Virus record (IMG/VR): IMGVR_UViG_3300037091_000121
Location: 1-64,000 of that record
Reading direction: 5' to 3' (one strand)
Length of the DNA: 64,000 nucleotides
DNA from: a virus
Below are positions 39,222 through 46,800 of the stretch, one piece after another; position 1 is the first letter of the stretch; each line of letters opens with the position of its first letter. Below the pieces are notes generated by a model. That model was not told where the DNA came from, searched no databases, and saw only the letters and a program-made list of their open reading frames with translations. The position numbers and the translations under genes were made by a program.

Positions 39222-39333
39222 GAGGCAGGGCGTGGCGGGGACAGGCGGGGTGAGGCGCGGCCTGGTGCGACGAGGCGAGGAATGGCAAGGCATGGGTATC
39301 TCACCCCAAGGAGAAACCCTTGGGGTGAGATAC
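39222..39333 (+). other. leader: GGNNN tract (about 15 units) plus hairpin
   Basis: NNNGG repeats from 39222 to 39292 with one unit broken, then a 15-bp hairpin (39296-39333) and AATTATT. Terminator-like, so expression of the downstream gene may depend on antitermination. Confidence 0.8.
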
Positions 39334-39356
39334 AATTATTAGGAAGGGGTCATAAA

Positions 39357-39896
39357 ATGGCTATAGATCAAAGGCATGTTGTAAACATAAACGGTAAACT
39401 TTATCTCAAATACTCCGGTGTCCTTGAAGCGGCGACAGAGGCAGGATTGAAATCTTTGGAAGTTGAGATCATCCAGTTGCCTTGTGCAGATAATGGAAAT
39501 ACAGCAGTTTGCAAAGCCATTGCTATTCTAGAGAAAGACGGGGTAGTAAGACGGTTCATAGAGATTGGAGATGCTTCTCCTCTCAACGCTTCTAAAATGG
39601 TTATCAATGCCACAATCCGCCTTGCATCCACAAGAGCGAAAGGACGGGCGCTCCGAGATGCGGTTTGTCATGGCGAGGCTTTGAGCGATGAAATCCCAGA
39701 GTTAGAGCCAGCTCCACAGAACCGAGAGTGGACGCCGGCCAAAGAGGCAAGCCCTCTCGTTCGCGATCAGTTTTGCCAATGGGAGGGATGCGGGGTGGAA
39801 CTCCCGCCGGCGGTAGTCACGTTCTCCAAAAGGAAGTATAACCTGAGTCTCTGCCGCGACCACCAGCTGGCAACGGATGCCAAGAAAGCACAATGA
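39357..39896 (+). CDS. Rad52/ERF-like annealing protein candidate, 179 aa
   Basis: ATG at 39357 behind AGGAAGGGG. GKLYLKYSGVLEAATEAGLKS, then FIEIGDASPLNASKMVINATIRLASTRAKGRALRDAV. The pattern GDASP..N...M...T.R.A.TRA..RALR is common in phage proteins linked to single-strand annealing. The C-terminus has a zinc site (FCQWEGCG ... LCRDH). It precedes a RusA-like resolvase by an ATGATG overlap, which supports a recombination role. Family call moderate. Confidence 0.5.
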   Translation: MAIDQRHVVNINGKLYLKYSGVLEAATEAGLKSLEVEIIQLPCADNGNTAVCKAIAILEKDGVVRRFIEIGDASPLNASKMVINATIRLASTRAKGRALRDAVCHGEALSDEIPELEPAPQNREWTPAKEASPLVRDQFCQWEGCGVELPPAVVTFSKRKYNLSLCRDHQLATDAKKAQ

Positions 39897-40426
39897 TGAA
39901 CTGGCAAGAGAGATGTGATGCGAGGAAGCGAATAGAGACCACCTTGAGCGACGCGCTGCATTCTACTTACGCAAGAGATGCCGCCCCGCTGTGGCGAGAA
40001 ACGGCACGTCTTGCGATGGCAATGGCTGCCGAGTGCGAGGATCAGTTTCAGCAGAAGGTTGTCCTCACCATCCCTGGGGATGTGGCCAGAGACCTCTCTC
40101 CTAACCTGCGGCTGCACTGGAGAGAAAGAGCCAATAGAACCCATAGGTGGAGAGCGATGGCTCGACTAATATGGCAGTCTGAAGGAAGCGTCCGTTTTAA
40201 GCCGGGGGTTTCAATTCATATCACTGTAAGACGTGGAAGGCTGGTGGATCGAGATAATTGCATCTCGTCCTGCAAGGTCATATTAGACTCGCTGTGGGGT
40301 GATGACGGGATGCTAGGTGCGGATGATGCAAGGTGGGTGAAGTCTATCGAGGTAATTCAGGAGACAGGTGGGAAATGGACAAAGCATCCGGAAGTCAAAG
40401 TCGAAGTGGCAGGGGAAGTCGAATAG
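39893..40426 (+). CDS. RusA-like Holliday junction resolvase, 177 aa
   Basis: C-terminal 120 residues match RusA: LSPNLRLHWRERANRTHRWR, then DRDNCISSCKVILDSLWGDDGMLGADD with the conserved Asp residues that bind metal. RusA cuts four-way junctions. The N-terminal 60 residues are an extra helical region. Overlaps the previous gene by 4 bp. Confidence 0.75.
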   Translation: MMNWQERCDARKRIETTLSDALHSTYARDAAPLWRETARLAMAMAAECEDQFQQKVVLTIPGDVARDLSPNLRLHWRERANRTHRWRAMARLIWQSEGSVRFKPGVSIHITVRRGRLVDRDNCISSCKVILDSLWGDDGMLGADDARWVKSIEVIQETGGKWTKHPEVKVEVAGEVE

Positions 40427-40770
40427 CCCATCTGAGCAACGAGGATCTGATCGTTAAAGATGAGCCGGTTCGAATTCCTAGCCGGAAAGGTTACTCAAAG
40501 ACCAACCCTGGGCCAGTGTTCGTTTGGTTCTGCCGGAATAAGCACACGTCTAATATGCTTATCGAGGCATTGAAGCAAACTGCATATGGCGAGTGGAAAT
40601 CAACTCCCAGGCAGGCTAGATCTCACGGGAAATTCAGTGGATGCGCCTGGGTATTAAAGTCCTGGGGGCTGACAGAAGCTGAGTATAACGCCATGCAAAG
40701 GGTCGCTGTTAAGTTAGACCCTACTGCGTCGAATATGGTTTGGGATGAGGCGGGTCAGTGCTATGTTTAG
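40375..40770 (+). CDS. hypothetical protein, 131 aa
   Basis: ATG at 40375 preceded by AGGTGGG; overlaps the RusA gene by 52 bp. Basic (GYSKTNPGPVFVWFCRNKHTSN, STPRQARSHGKFSG) with a C-terminal helix AEYNAMQRVAV. May bind nucleic acid; unknown. Confidence 0.55.
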   Translation: MDKASGSQSRSGRGSRIAHLSNEDLIVKDEPVRIPSRKGYSKTNPGPVFVWFCRNKHTSNMLIEALKQTAYGEWKSTPRQARSHGKFSGCAWVLKSWGLTEAEYNAMQRVAVKLDPTASNMVWDEAGQCYV

Positions 40771-40774
40771 GGGA

Positions 40775-40803
40775 TTGACAACCAAGGCTCATTCCGGTAT
40801 AAT
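40775..40803 (+). promoter_or_regulatory. consensus sigma-70 promoter
   Basis: TTGACA with ACAACCAA flank, 17 nt ending CCGG, TATAAT, followed by ATGGTG. Confidence 0.8.
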
Positions 40804-40917
40804 ATGGTGCAAGTCCAGGCACGGCCAGGCTAGGCGGGGCGAGGATGGGCAAGGCATGGCACGGCAAGGTGAGGAGCAGCAGCTTGGATACCTAATATCC
40901 AGGCTGCTGCTATTTTC
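40804..40917 (+). other. leader: GGNNN tract (12 units) plus terminator-like hairpin
   Basis: GG every 5 nt from 40818 to 40874, then a 16-bp hairpin (AGCAGCAGC... 40875-40911) and ATTTTC. Same plan as 39222-39333. Confidence 0.8.
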
Positions 40918-40931
40918 AGGCAATCAGTGCT

Positions 40932-41165
40932 ATGTGTAGACCTACTTGGATCGACACTGGGGTCCACTATCGCGGCCGAAGGGTTGTGGTGAGTCAATAC
41001 GATGGCACGATGGCTTTACAAGACACTGGAGGAAACCTGGAGAGCGTTACAGAGGAACTGGAGGATCTTGTTACCGACATCCTGATAATGGTTGAGCAGG
41101 TTAAGTATATGGACAAGGATGTGCTTCAGCAGCAACTTGAAGATAACAGAAGTAAGGGGAATTGA
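40932..41165 (+). CDS. hypothetical protein, 77 aa
   Basis: MCRPTWIDTGVHYRGRRVVV... beta N-terminus and acidic helical C-terminus (LEDLVTDILIMVEQVKYM). The start lies after the hairpin leader. No function recognised. Confidence 0.5.
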   Translation: MCRPTWIDTGVHYRGRRVVVSQYDGTMALQDTGGNLESVTEELEDLVTDILIMVEQVKYMDKDVLQQQLEDNRSKGN

Positions 41166-41166
41166 T

Positions 41167-41343
41167 ATGAGTGTAATAGATCATCACGCAGAGGAGAGGT
41201 TTCATTCTATGGTTCTGCTGGCGACATCAGAACGCGTTAGGCGCATACTCACGGCTGCTCTCCGGCGTCCACCCACTCCTCGCGAGATGACCCGAGCTAT
41301 GCGGGCAGCAGAGGAGAATGATATGGTGGAGAAAGGGCTATGA
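41167..41343 (+). CDS. hypothetical protein, 58 aa
   Basis: Start MSVIDHHAEERFHSMVLLAT at 41167, one base after the previous stop. Helical and Arg-rich (RVRRILTAALRRPPTPREMT). ATGA overlap with the next gene. Confidence 0.5.
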   Translation: MSVIDHHAEERFHSMVLLATSERVRRILTAALRRPPTPREMTRAMRAAEENDMVEKGL

Positions 41344-41531
41344 TAACGAAGCATCAGCTTATCACTGCTTTACAGGAATGTCCTGATAATGCCCAGGTGT
41401 TCTTCTGTGTTCCGCACCCGGAGAGTGTTGAGGACTTCCTAACCGCTTACCTGGCCCAGGTGGAATACGCTCACGATGAGGACTGCACTCCGTTCATCCG
41501 GGTTTATCTAGAGTCGGAGAAGGGGCTATGA
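41340..41531 (+). CDS. hypothetical protein, 63 aa
   Basis: MITKHQLITALQECPDNAQVFF... a helix, a strand and a helix; the pattern LIxALxxxPxDAxVxF recurs in small phage proteins. ATGA overlaps on both sides. Confidence 0.55.
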   Translation: MITKHQLITALQECPDNAQVFFCVPHPESVEDFLTAYLAQVEYAHDEDCTPFIRVYLESEKGL

Positions 41532-42343
41532 AGAGCAGCTTTTTGGCGTGGGCACCATTCCTATCGTCGTCTATTATGTCAGGGATTTGGTACTTCATCG
41601 GGTGGAAAGATGGGCGTAGTTTTGAGAGAAAGAAGTTTAACAAAAAGTTCGCTCCTTGGAGAGATGTGCCCCCTGATTCCAAACGCATAGATATGACAGA
41701 TAAGGTGGGGGGCTATTGTGTTAAATGGTGGAAGCCTTCCAATCGCGGCTTCACAATTTTGGAATTACTCGTAGTAGTGGCAATCATAGCGATACTTATG
41801 GCCCTTCTTTTCCCGGCTTTCGCAGCAGCAAGGAGGCGAGTGCTGCAAACGTCGTGTGCTTCCAATCTTCGTCAGCTTGGTATGGCCATCTCGATGTATG
41901 CCCAGGACCACGACGGCTATCCGCCTATTGGTGGATACAATTACATTCCTCCAGCCCCTGCCCCGCAAGTATGGAACAGGTCGGACTGGGAAGACGGCCT
42001 GGTTGCGCTTGCTTACGTCAATAATTATAATCTATTTCGATGTCCTTCTGCCTCCAACAAGGATTACCGTTCAGCTTATGGAGTGAACCGATGGATTTTA
42101 GGATGGGGGATCTCACAGTTATTAGACGCACCACCGTTCCCTAGCAATACTCTTTTGGCTACTGAAAAACAAGGTTCCGATTGGCCGGTTTGGTTACCTA
42201 CCGAGCAGACAGGGAATCCTTACTACTTCCCCTTGGACCCCCGTCATAACAATCAACTCAACATTCTTTTCGTGGATGGACACGTAGGAAAGTCCATCAT
42301 AGGGGAATTGATCGAGAGCAGCAACATCATTTGGAGATGGTGA
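41528..42343 (+). CDS. type IV/II pseudopilin with H-X9-DG domain, extra N-terminal membrane segment
   Basis: 271 aa. Residues 73-100 are a class III prepilin signal: NRG-FTILELLVVVAIIAI-LMALLFPAF with Glu at +5, the site cut by prepilin peptidase. Next come RRRVLQTSCASNLRQLGMA-ISMYAQDHDGYPP and, near the end, HNNQLNILFVDG (His, nine residues, Asp-Gly). These are hallmarks of pseudopilins of Armatimonadota, Planctomycetota and relatives. Residues 1-35 form another membrane segment (FLAWAPFLSSSIMSGIWYFIG). Coupled by ATGA to the previous gene, which supports the long start; an internal ATG would give an 18-residue leader. Confidence 0.85.
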   Translation: MKSSFLAWAPFLSSSIMSGIWYFIGWKDGRSFERKKFNKKFAPWRDVPPDSKRIDMTDKVGGYCVKWWKPSNRGFTILELLVVVAIIAILMALLFPAFAAARRRVLQTSCASNLRQLGMAISMYAQDHDGYPPIGGYNYIPPAPAPQVWNRSDWEDGLVALAYVNNYNLFRCPSASNKDYRSAYGVNRWILGWGISQLLDAPPFPSNTLLATEKQGSDWPVWLPTEQTGNPYYFPLDPRHNNQLNILFVDGHVGKSIIGELIESSNIIWRW

Positions 42344-42344
42344 T

Positions 42345-42366
42345 TGGCACGGTTCTTGTATATACT
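42345..42366 (+). promoter_or_regulatory. sigma-54-like site overlapping a TATACT box
   Basis: TGGCACGGTTCTTGTA (sigma-54-like, GT instead of GC at -12) followed directly by TATACT and ATGGTG. Could be read by either sigma class. Confidence 0.4.
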
Positions 42367-42428
42367 ATGGTGCTAGTAGGGATGTTGCAATGCCGAGATG
42401 GGTGTTGCATGGCGGGTCTGGGAATAGC

Positions 42429-42470
42429 AAATCACAGTAGAAGGGTGGATGTGTAGGCATCTACCCTTCT
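42429..42470 (+). other. AAATCACAG plus hairpin RNA element
   Basis: AAATCACAG followed by a 13-bp hairpin (42439-42470) and TATATTTT. Same element type as at 52335, 53208, 53335, 53454 and 54681. Confidence 0.6.
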
Positions 42471-42492
42471 TATATTTTAGAGAGAAGATGGA

Positions 42493-42639
42493 ATGAATCA
42501 CCTTGTCTACCTTTGGAGGCGCTATCGGGGCCGATGCTACCGATGCGGCAGGGTTCCTCCTCGCAGCCGAGGTAGGGTCTACTGCGAGGAGTGCTTTGCC
42601 ATCATCGTGCAAGAGTTCAAGATGAGTATGTCCAAGTGA
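42493..42639 (+). CDS. zinc-ribbon protein, 48 aa
   Basis: MNHLVYLWRRYRGRCYRCGR, then RVYCEECFAII: a CxxC...CxxC zinc ribbon. Its stop overlaps the GTG of the methyltransferase remnant. Unknown role. Confidence 0.6.
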   Translation: MNHLVYLWRRYRGRCYRCGRVPPRSRGRVYCEECFAIIVQEFKMSMSK

Positions 42640-42848
42640 GTGACACACAGATCATTAAAGGAGACTGTAGGGAGGTGCTTCAAACTCTCCCATCAGAGTC
42701 GGTTCACATGGTAGTTACCTCTCCGCCATGCGGAACCGTTGGCCGCGTAGCAACCCGGCTCGGACGCCGATCCATCTTGATAGAACTCAATCTAGAGTAC
42801 GCAGAAATGGCGGCCCGAAGAACTTCCCAGAAAGGACTTGGGATCTGA
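42636..42848 (+). CDS. miniature or internally deleted DNA methyltransferase, 70 aa
   Basis: GTG start. IIKGDCREVLQTLPSESVHM-VVTSPPC is the amino-methyltransferase motif IV region (usually SPPY). It runs straight into GTVGRVATRLGRRSILIELN-LEYAEMAARR, the S-adenosylmethionine-binding motif I end of the same family. The 150-250 residues normally between them, including target recognition, are missing in frame. Either a deletion remnant or a protein kept for another use; methylation activity is unlikely. Confidence 0.75.
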   Translation: MSDTQIIKGDCREVLQTLPSESVHMVVTSPPCGTVGRVATRLGRRSILIELNLEYAEMAARRTSQKGLGI

Positions 42849-42880
42849 TGTCAAGGCGCAACCATGTGAGTTTGGTTGAG

Positions 42881-43333
42881 CTACGTGAATGTCACATCAC
42901 AAACGAAGTTGAGGCTACCTCCGACGAAAATCACAATTGTCGGGGAGGTCCCTAGCGGTAACAATAATGGGCACCCGGCCGGATTGGTTCCGGGAGGTGA
43001 AACGGCCGGAGGGATCGGAGGTTGGTGCGGAGTTATGAGAATACCGACATCGCCTGCAGAACCCTTGAGGGTCAATTCTGGCGGTATATTTGGAAGTGGA
43101 GGGATCGGTGGGACGGTAGGGTTAGGGATGGTTGGAGGTAGCTCAAGTAGCATTGCAATGGAGCCAGTCGGAATTTGGATGACGTTATTTCCTGGAACCA
43201 ATGTGAGAGATTGATGTGAGCCGGTGAGTCCTGCCCCTGGAGTAAATCGGACAGGCAGAAGCGTTCTGTCTATTACGACCCCACCGGAGTCGATTACGGT
43301 AACGGCAACCTTCACTTCACACAATGCACTCAT
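42881..43333 (-). CDS. virion protein, beta-rich with Pro-rich middle, 150 aa
   Basis: Start MSALCEVKVAVTVIDSGGVV at 43333 couples to the HNH stop by TAATG. Two beta regions (HQSLTLVPGNNVIQIPTG; PTIVIFVGGSLNFVCDVTF) flank a Pro-rich stretch (PPTIPNPTVPPIPPLPNIPP). Last gene of the leftward ejection-protein block. Virion role inferred. Confidence 0.5.
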   Translation of the reverse strand: MSALCEVKVAVTVIDSGGVVIDRTLLPVRFTPGAGLTGSHQSLTLVPGNNVIQIPTGSIAMLLELPPTIPNPTVPPIPPLPNIPPELTLKGSAGDVGILITPHQPPIPPAVSPPGTNPAGCPLLLPLGTSPTIVIFVGGSLNFVCDVTFT

Positions 43334-43851
43334 TAGCTTACCCAAGACCTTCCTTTGACGACATTTCGGATCTGTATGTTGCTAACCCCATATTCACGCC
43401 CCAGGCCCCTATACGTGACGCCTCCTGCCGAGAAGCGCTCTCGGATCTCTAAAACCTTCTTCTCATTGAGCTTTGCCGAAGGGTGCGCCTCACCTCGGCG
43501 TCTACGCTCGGGTGGGCAGTGTCCTTGAACCCACATCTCCGGGTGCCGTTGCCATATATTTCGACCCTTGGATGCGCAGTCCTTGGCGTTGTCCGATCCT
43601 GTCCCGAGGAATAGATGGGCAGGGTTACAGCAAGGCGGATTGTCGCAGCGATGCAAGACCATAAGCCTGTCGGGAATGTCACCGAACTCCAGAACCCATG
43701 CTACCCGATGAGCGCGCCACTGTTTTCCCATAAACCTGAATCGCCCGTAGCCTTGAGGCACGCAGGCCCTCGTCCAATTCCAGCACACATCATTATCCCC
43801 ATCGGGAATGTCCACCCCGGACCAAAAATAATCAGCAGTGTTCAGTCTCAT
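43333..43851 (-). CDS. HNH homing endonuclease, 172 aa
   Basis: Zinc/catalytic core VLHRCDNPPCCNPAHLFLGTGSDN after an AHRVAWVLEFG helix, then GEAHPSAKLNEKKVLEIRER and a helix-turn-helix (LGREYGVSNIQIRNVVKGRSW). -10 ends 6 nt before the ATG, so its mRNA is probably leaderless. Inserted between virion genes. Confidence 0.85.
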   Translation of the reverse strand: MRLNTADYFWSGVDIPDGDNDVCWNWTRACVPQGYGRFRFMGKQWRAHRVAWVLEFGDIPDRLMVLHRCDNPPCCNPAHLFLGTGSDNAKDCASKGRNIWQRHPEMWVQGHCPPERRRRGEAHPSAKLNEKKVLEIRERFSAGGVTYRGLGREYGVSNIQIRNVVKGRSWVS

Positions 43852-43857
43852 GCCTAT

Positions 43858-43887
43858 ATTGTATCACGTGAAGTGAAGCTATGTCAA
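43858..43887 (-). promoter_or_regulatory. promoter of the HNH gene, leaderless
   Basis: Minus strand TTGACA, 18 nt, TACAAT, then 6 nt to the ATG at 43851. Confidence 0.7.
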
Positions 43888-43892
43888 GTACC

Positions 43893-46800
43893 TTATCCTC
43901 CTGATTGCTTCGTTAGTGATGTAATCTTGTCGCCAAGGGCTCGATATAACAGATATGCCCCCTTGACCTTCCTCTTGGCATCATCGGTCAACTGGTTCTT
44001 GGCATCGTAACTATTCGCTGCCTTCATAATCTGCGTTGAATAGTTGGAGGCTGACTTCATCCTGAAGGCCAGCTTCCCTCTATCAATAATCCTGGCGCTG
44101 GATATATCCGGCTGCTGCGTGTAAGGGTTGTCACTGGAAGAATACCCTTTCTGTATACCCTGGACATACGATCCGTAACCCTTGAATTTGTCCGTCAGGG
44201 TTCCTACCATCGCCTTCTTGCGTGCGTCAGTCATTGGTGGTCCGTAGACTGGTAGTCCAAACGCTTTCATCAAGGAATGAAGCCTGGTTTCCGGAACAGC
44301 ATATTCAGAAGCAGAATCAGTTACTCCCTCATTTGATTTCCCTATTTTGGAAGCATAACGAATCAGTGAGGCCACGGTAGGAGAATTTTTCTTGGCGAAT
44401 TCCCATTGCTCCGGGTAAATACCGAGTGTGCTAAGCTCTGGAGATCCGGGCTCGTGGAGTTCTCTGCCAGTTCCTGCATCTCGGTTAGACGCCAGCGCAT
44501 ATATAGCGGGCCCTGCCAGAGGGATAGAGAACAGCTTGTCAGACCAGGTTCTCTGGTCTCCTCCTGAATCTGGCCGTGTCGGTTGCATCATATCAAGAAA
44601 AGGAGTGAACGGGAACCACCTCCCAATATCAACGACATTCCCTTTCCCGATGGGAACAGTCATTGCCCCTCGCTGATACCTTGGCCTGTCCTCTCGATCA
44701 TCCTCTGAACCGGGGTTCTCCGCCTCTATATCTCGCCGAAGGCGTGGATACCTTGCCAACAAGTCAGGACGGCGAATCGCGGTCCTGATAGCGCTAGCCA
44801 TCGACTTCGTTGGATACGCATTGAAAGCCCATAGCCCTGACCGATTCAAAGCCTCTAGTATAGCAGGCTGGTCAGCATAGTCGAACAGATGATCCTTTAC
44901 CAATTGAGCTGCCGCCTCGTCACCAATCTTACCTCTGGATGCTTCGAACAACGCAAGCTTTACCACCTGGTCAGCAACTGCATGCGCTACTGGACCGGTA
45001 GACATGAAGGCTTTGTAAGCATCCCTCGGGTTGGTGAACTCCGGTGGAACATATATCCTTCGGCCACCAATGCTCACGAACTTACCAGCCCCGGCCAGGT
45101 TTGCTGCTGACCTTCCACCCGCCCCTGATTCTATCTGGTCCATCACGCTGCTTCGCCAGGTGGGGAAGTGTTCGTCTAGAGTCCGCATCGCCTCGGTGTC
45201 TACACCCTTTCGCAGCCAGTTCGTAATATCCCGTCCAGCGGTAGCCAACGGCTTTGCCAACCTCAAGGCGCCTAGATTGGCAGTCTTCATTCCAATCTCT
45301 GCCTGATTCAGACGGGAACCAATCGAGGTTAATAGGCCAGTCGGGTTCATTGTGAGCATAAAACGCTTCACCTCAGAGGGGAGATGCTGAATAGCTTTCT
45401 TTACACCTCGCACCATCTCGTCCTGCTCTGCCTGAACCGCCCGTTTCGATATCCCCTGGACAGCCCTCAAGACAGGGCCAGGAACCTGCTTGCCAGCTAG
45501 TGGGCCATACTTCGGCTCGTCAGGGACCGCTAACCATCCCCCTTTCGGTTTCTCGCCCTTACCGAGAGGTTTGGCGAACGAGTCAGCAACCTCAAGAGCT
45601 TGGGCGTTGGCCGCTGACTTTATGGCCCTCCGGCCTTCCTCTGAACCTGCCGGAGCCTCTATCTGCACCAACCCATGTTCATGCTTCGGAACCGACTTCC
45701 TATCGGCGGTAGAAGCGAAGTAGTTCAAGGAGCCTTTTCTGGTTCCCTTGGGAGGTCCTTTCTCCGCAATGATCTGCTTTAACTCCTCGGAGGTGATCCC
45801 CTTCGTTGCGGCCATCTTCTCGGCCTTTTCAGGATCAACCTTGAATACCCCACGTAGCATCTCTTGGAACGACCGCGTTCCCTTGGCTACTGCCATAGGG
45901 CCTGCCGGTGCTGTAGCGGCTGTCTTGGCCTCCTGGAGTGGCTTTGGGGTTTCTGTAGGGAGTGCTGGCTTCGGTGTCTCTACAGGCGCTACAGTGGCGT
46001 CCTCTGCCTCTTTTGCTAGCTTCCTGTTCCAATGGTCCTCAATCCCCTGCGCCTGCTTGGGATTGTTCTTGCGCAATCGGCTTATCTGTTTCTGGATGTA
46101 TTCCGGGATGCCCTCTGTTGGGCTGCTTGCAGACTGACCCCGCTCGGTTTTGGTTGGCTCTACGGTAGATGTCTTCGTAGATACTGGTTCCGAAGGAGGC
46201 TTTGCCTCTGGATGGAGTTGACGGACTGGCTTCTTGGCCGGGGTTGGCTTGGTCGTCTCTACTCCTTGCTTCTCTGACCATTGCTGTGCTCGTTTCTGCA
46301 GATCTTCTGCGGTTGGTGTTTTGGCTCCCTTGGCTACAGTTTTCTCCTTGGGGGTAGCATGTTTCTCCTTGACCGCGACGAGCTTAGGCTTCTCCGAAAC
46401 AGTAGCAGGAGGATGTTTCTCTCCAATGACTTTAGGAACTTCAAGGTTCCCTGCCTCTGCGTCTCTTGCCAAGCCCTTGATGTGAGACCTAACCTGCTGC
46501 CCAATAGCTCGTATCTCTTCATCGGTTGCGCCGGGATAGTAAGCCCGAAGAAGGTGCATATAGTGACTGTCAGCGCTGGATGGTTTGGACTGCGAGACTA
46601 TATAGGCAGACTTGTCCAATTCGTTATCGAATATCAGTGTAAATAATTTCTTCCCATATCCGTAGCGAGGCTTTGCGGATGCCAGTTGAGCAGGAAGCGA
46701 AAAGCTCTCACCGGGTTTAATGTGCGCGGTGGATGGGAGAGAGACTAATGGCTTCGCGCCCTTGGCAGGAGGAGTGATAGGCTTGCCATAGGCATCTAGG

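Noticed and set aside
42881-43214. 112-aa plus frame over the beta-rich virion gene
   Set aside because: Gly-rich mirror of the Pro-rich minus gene, no start signals.
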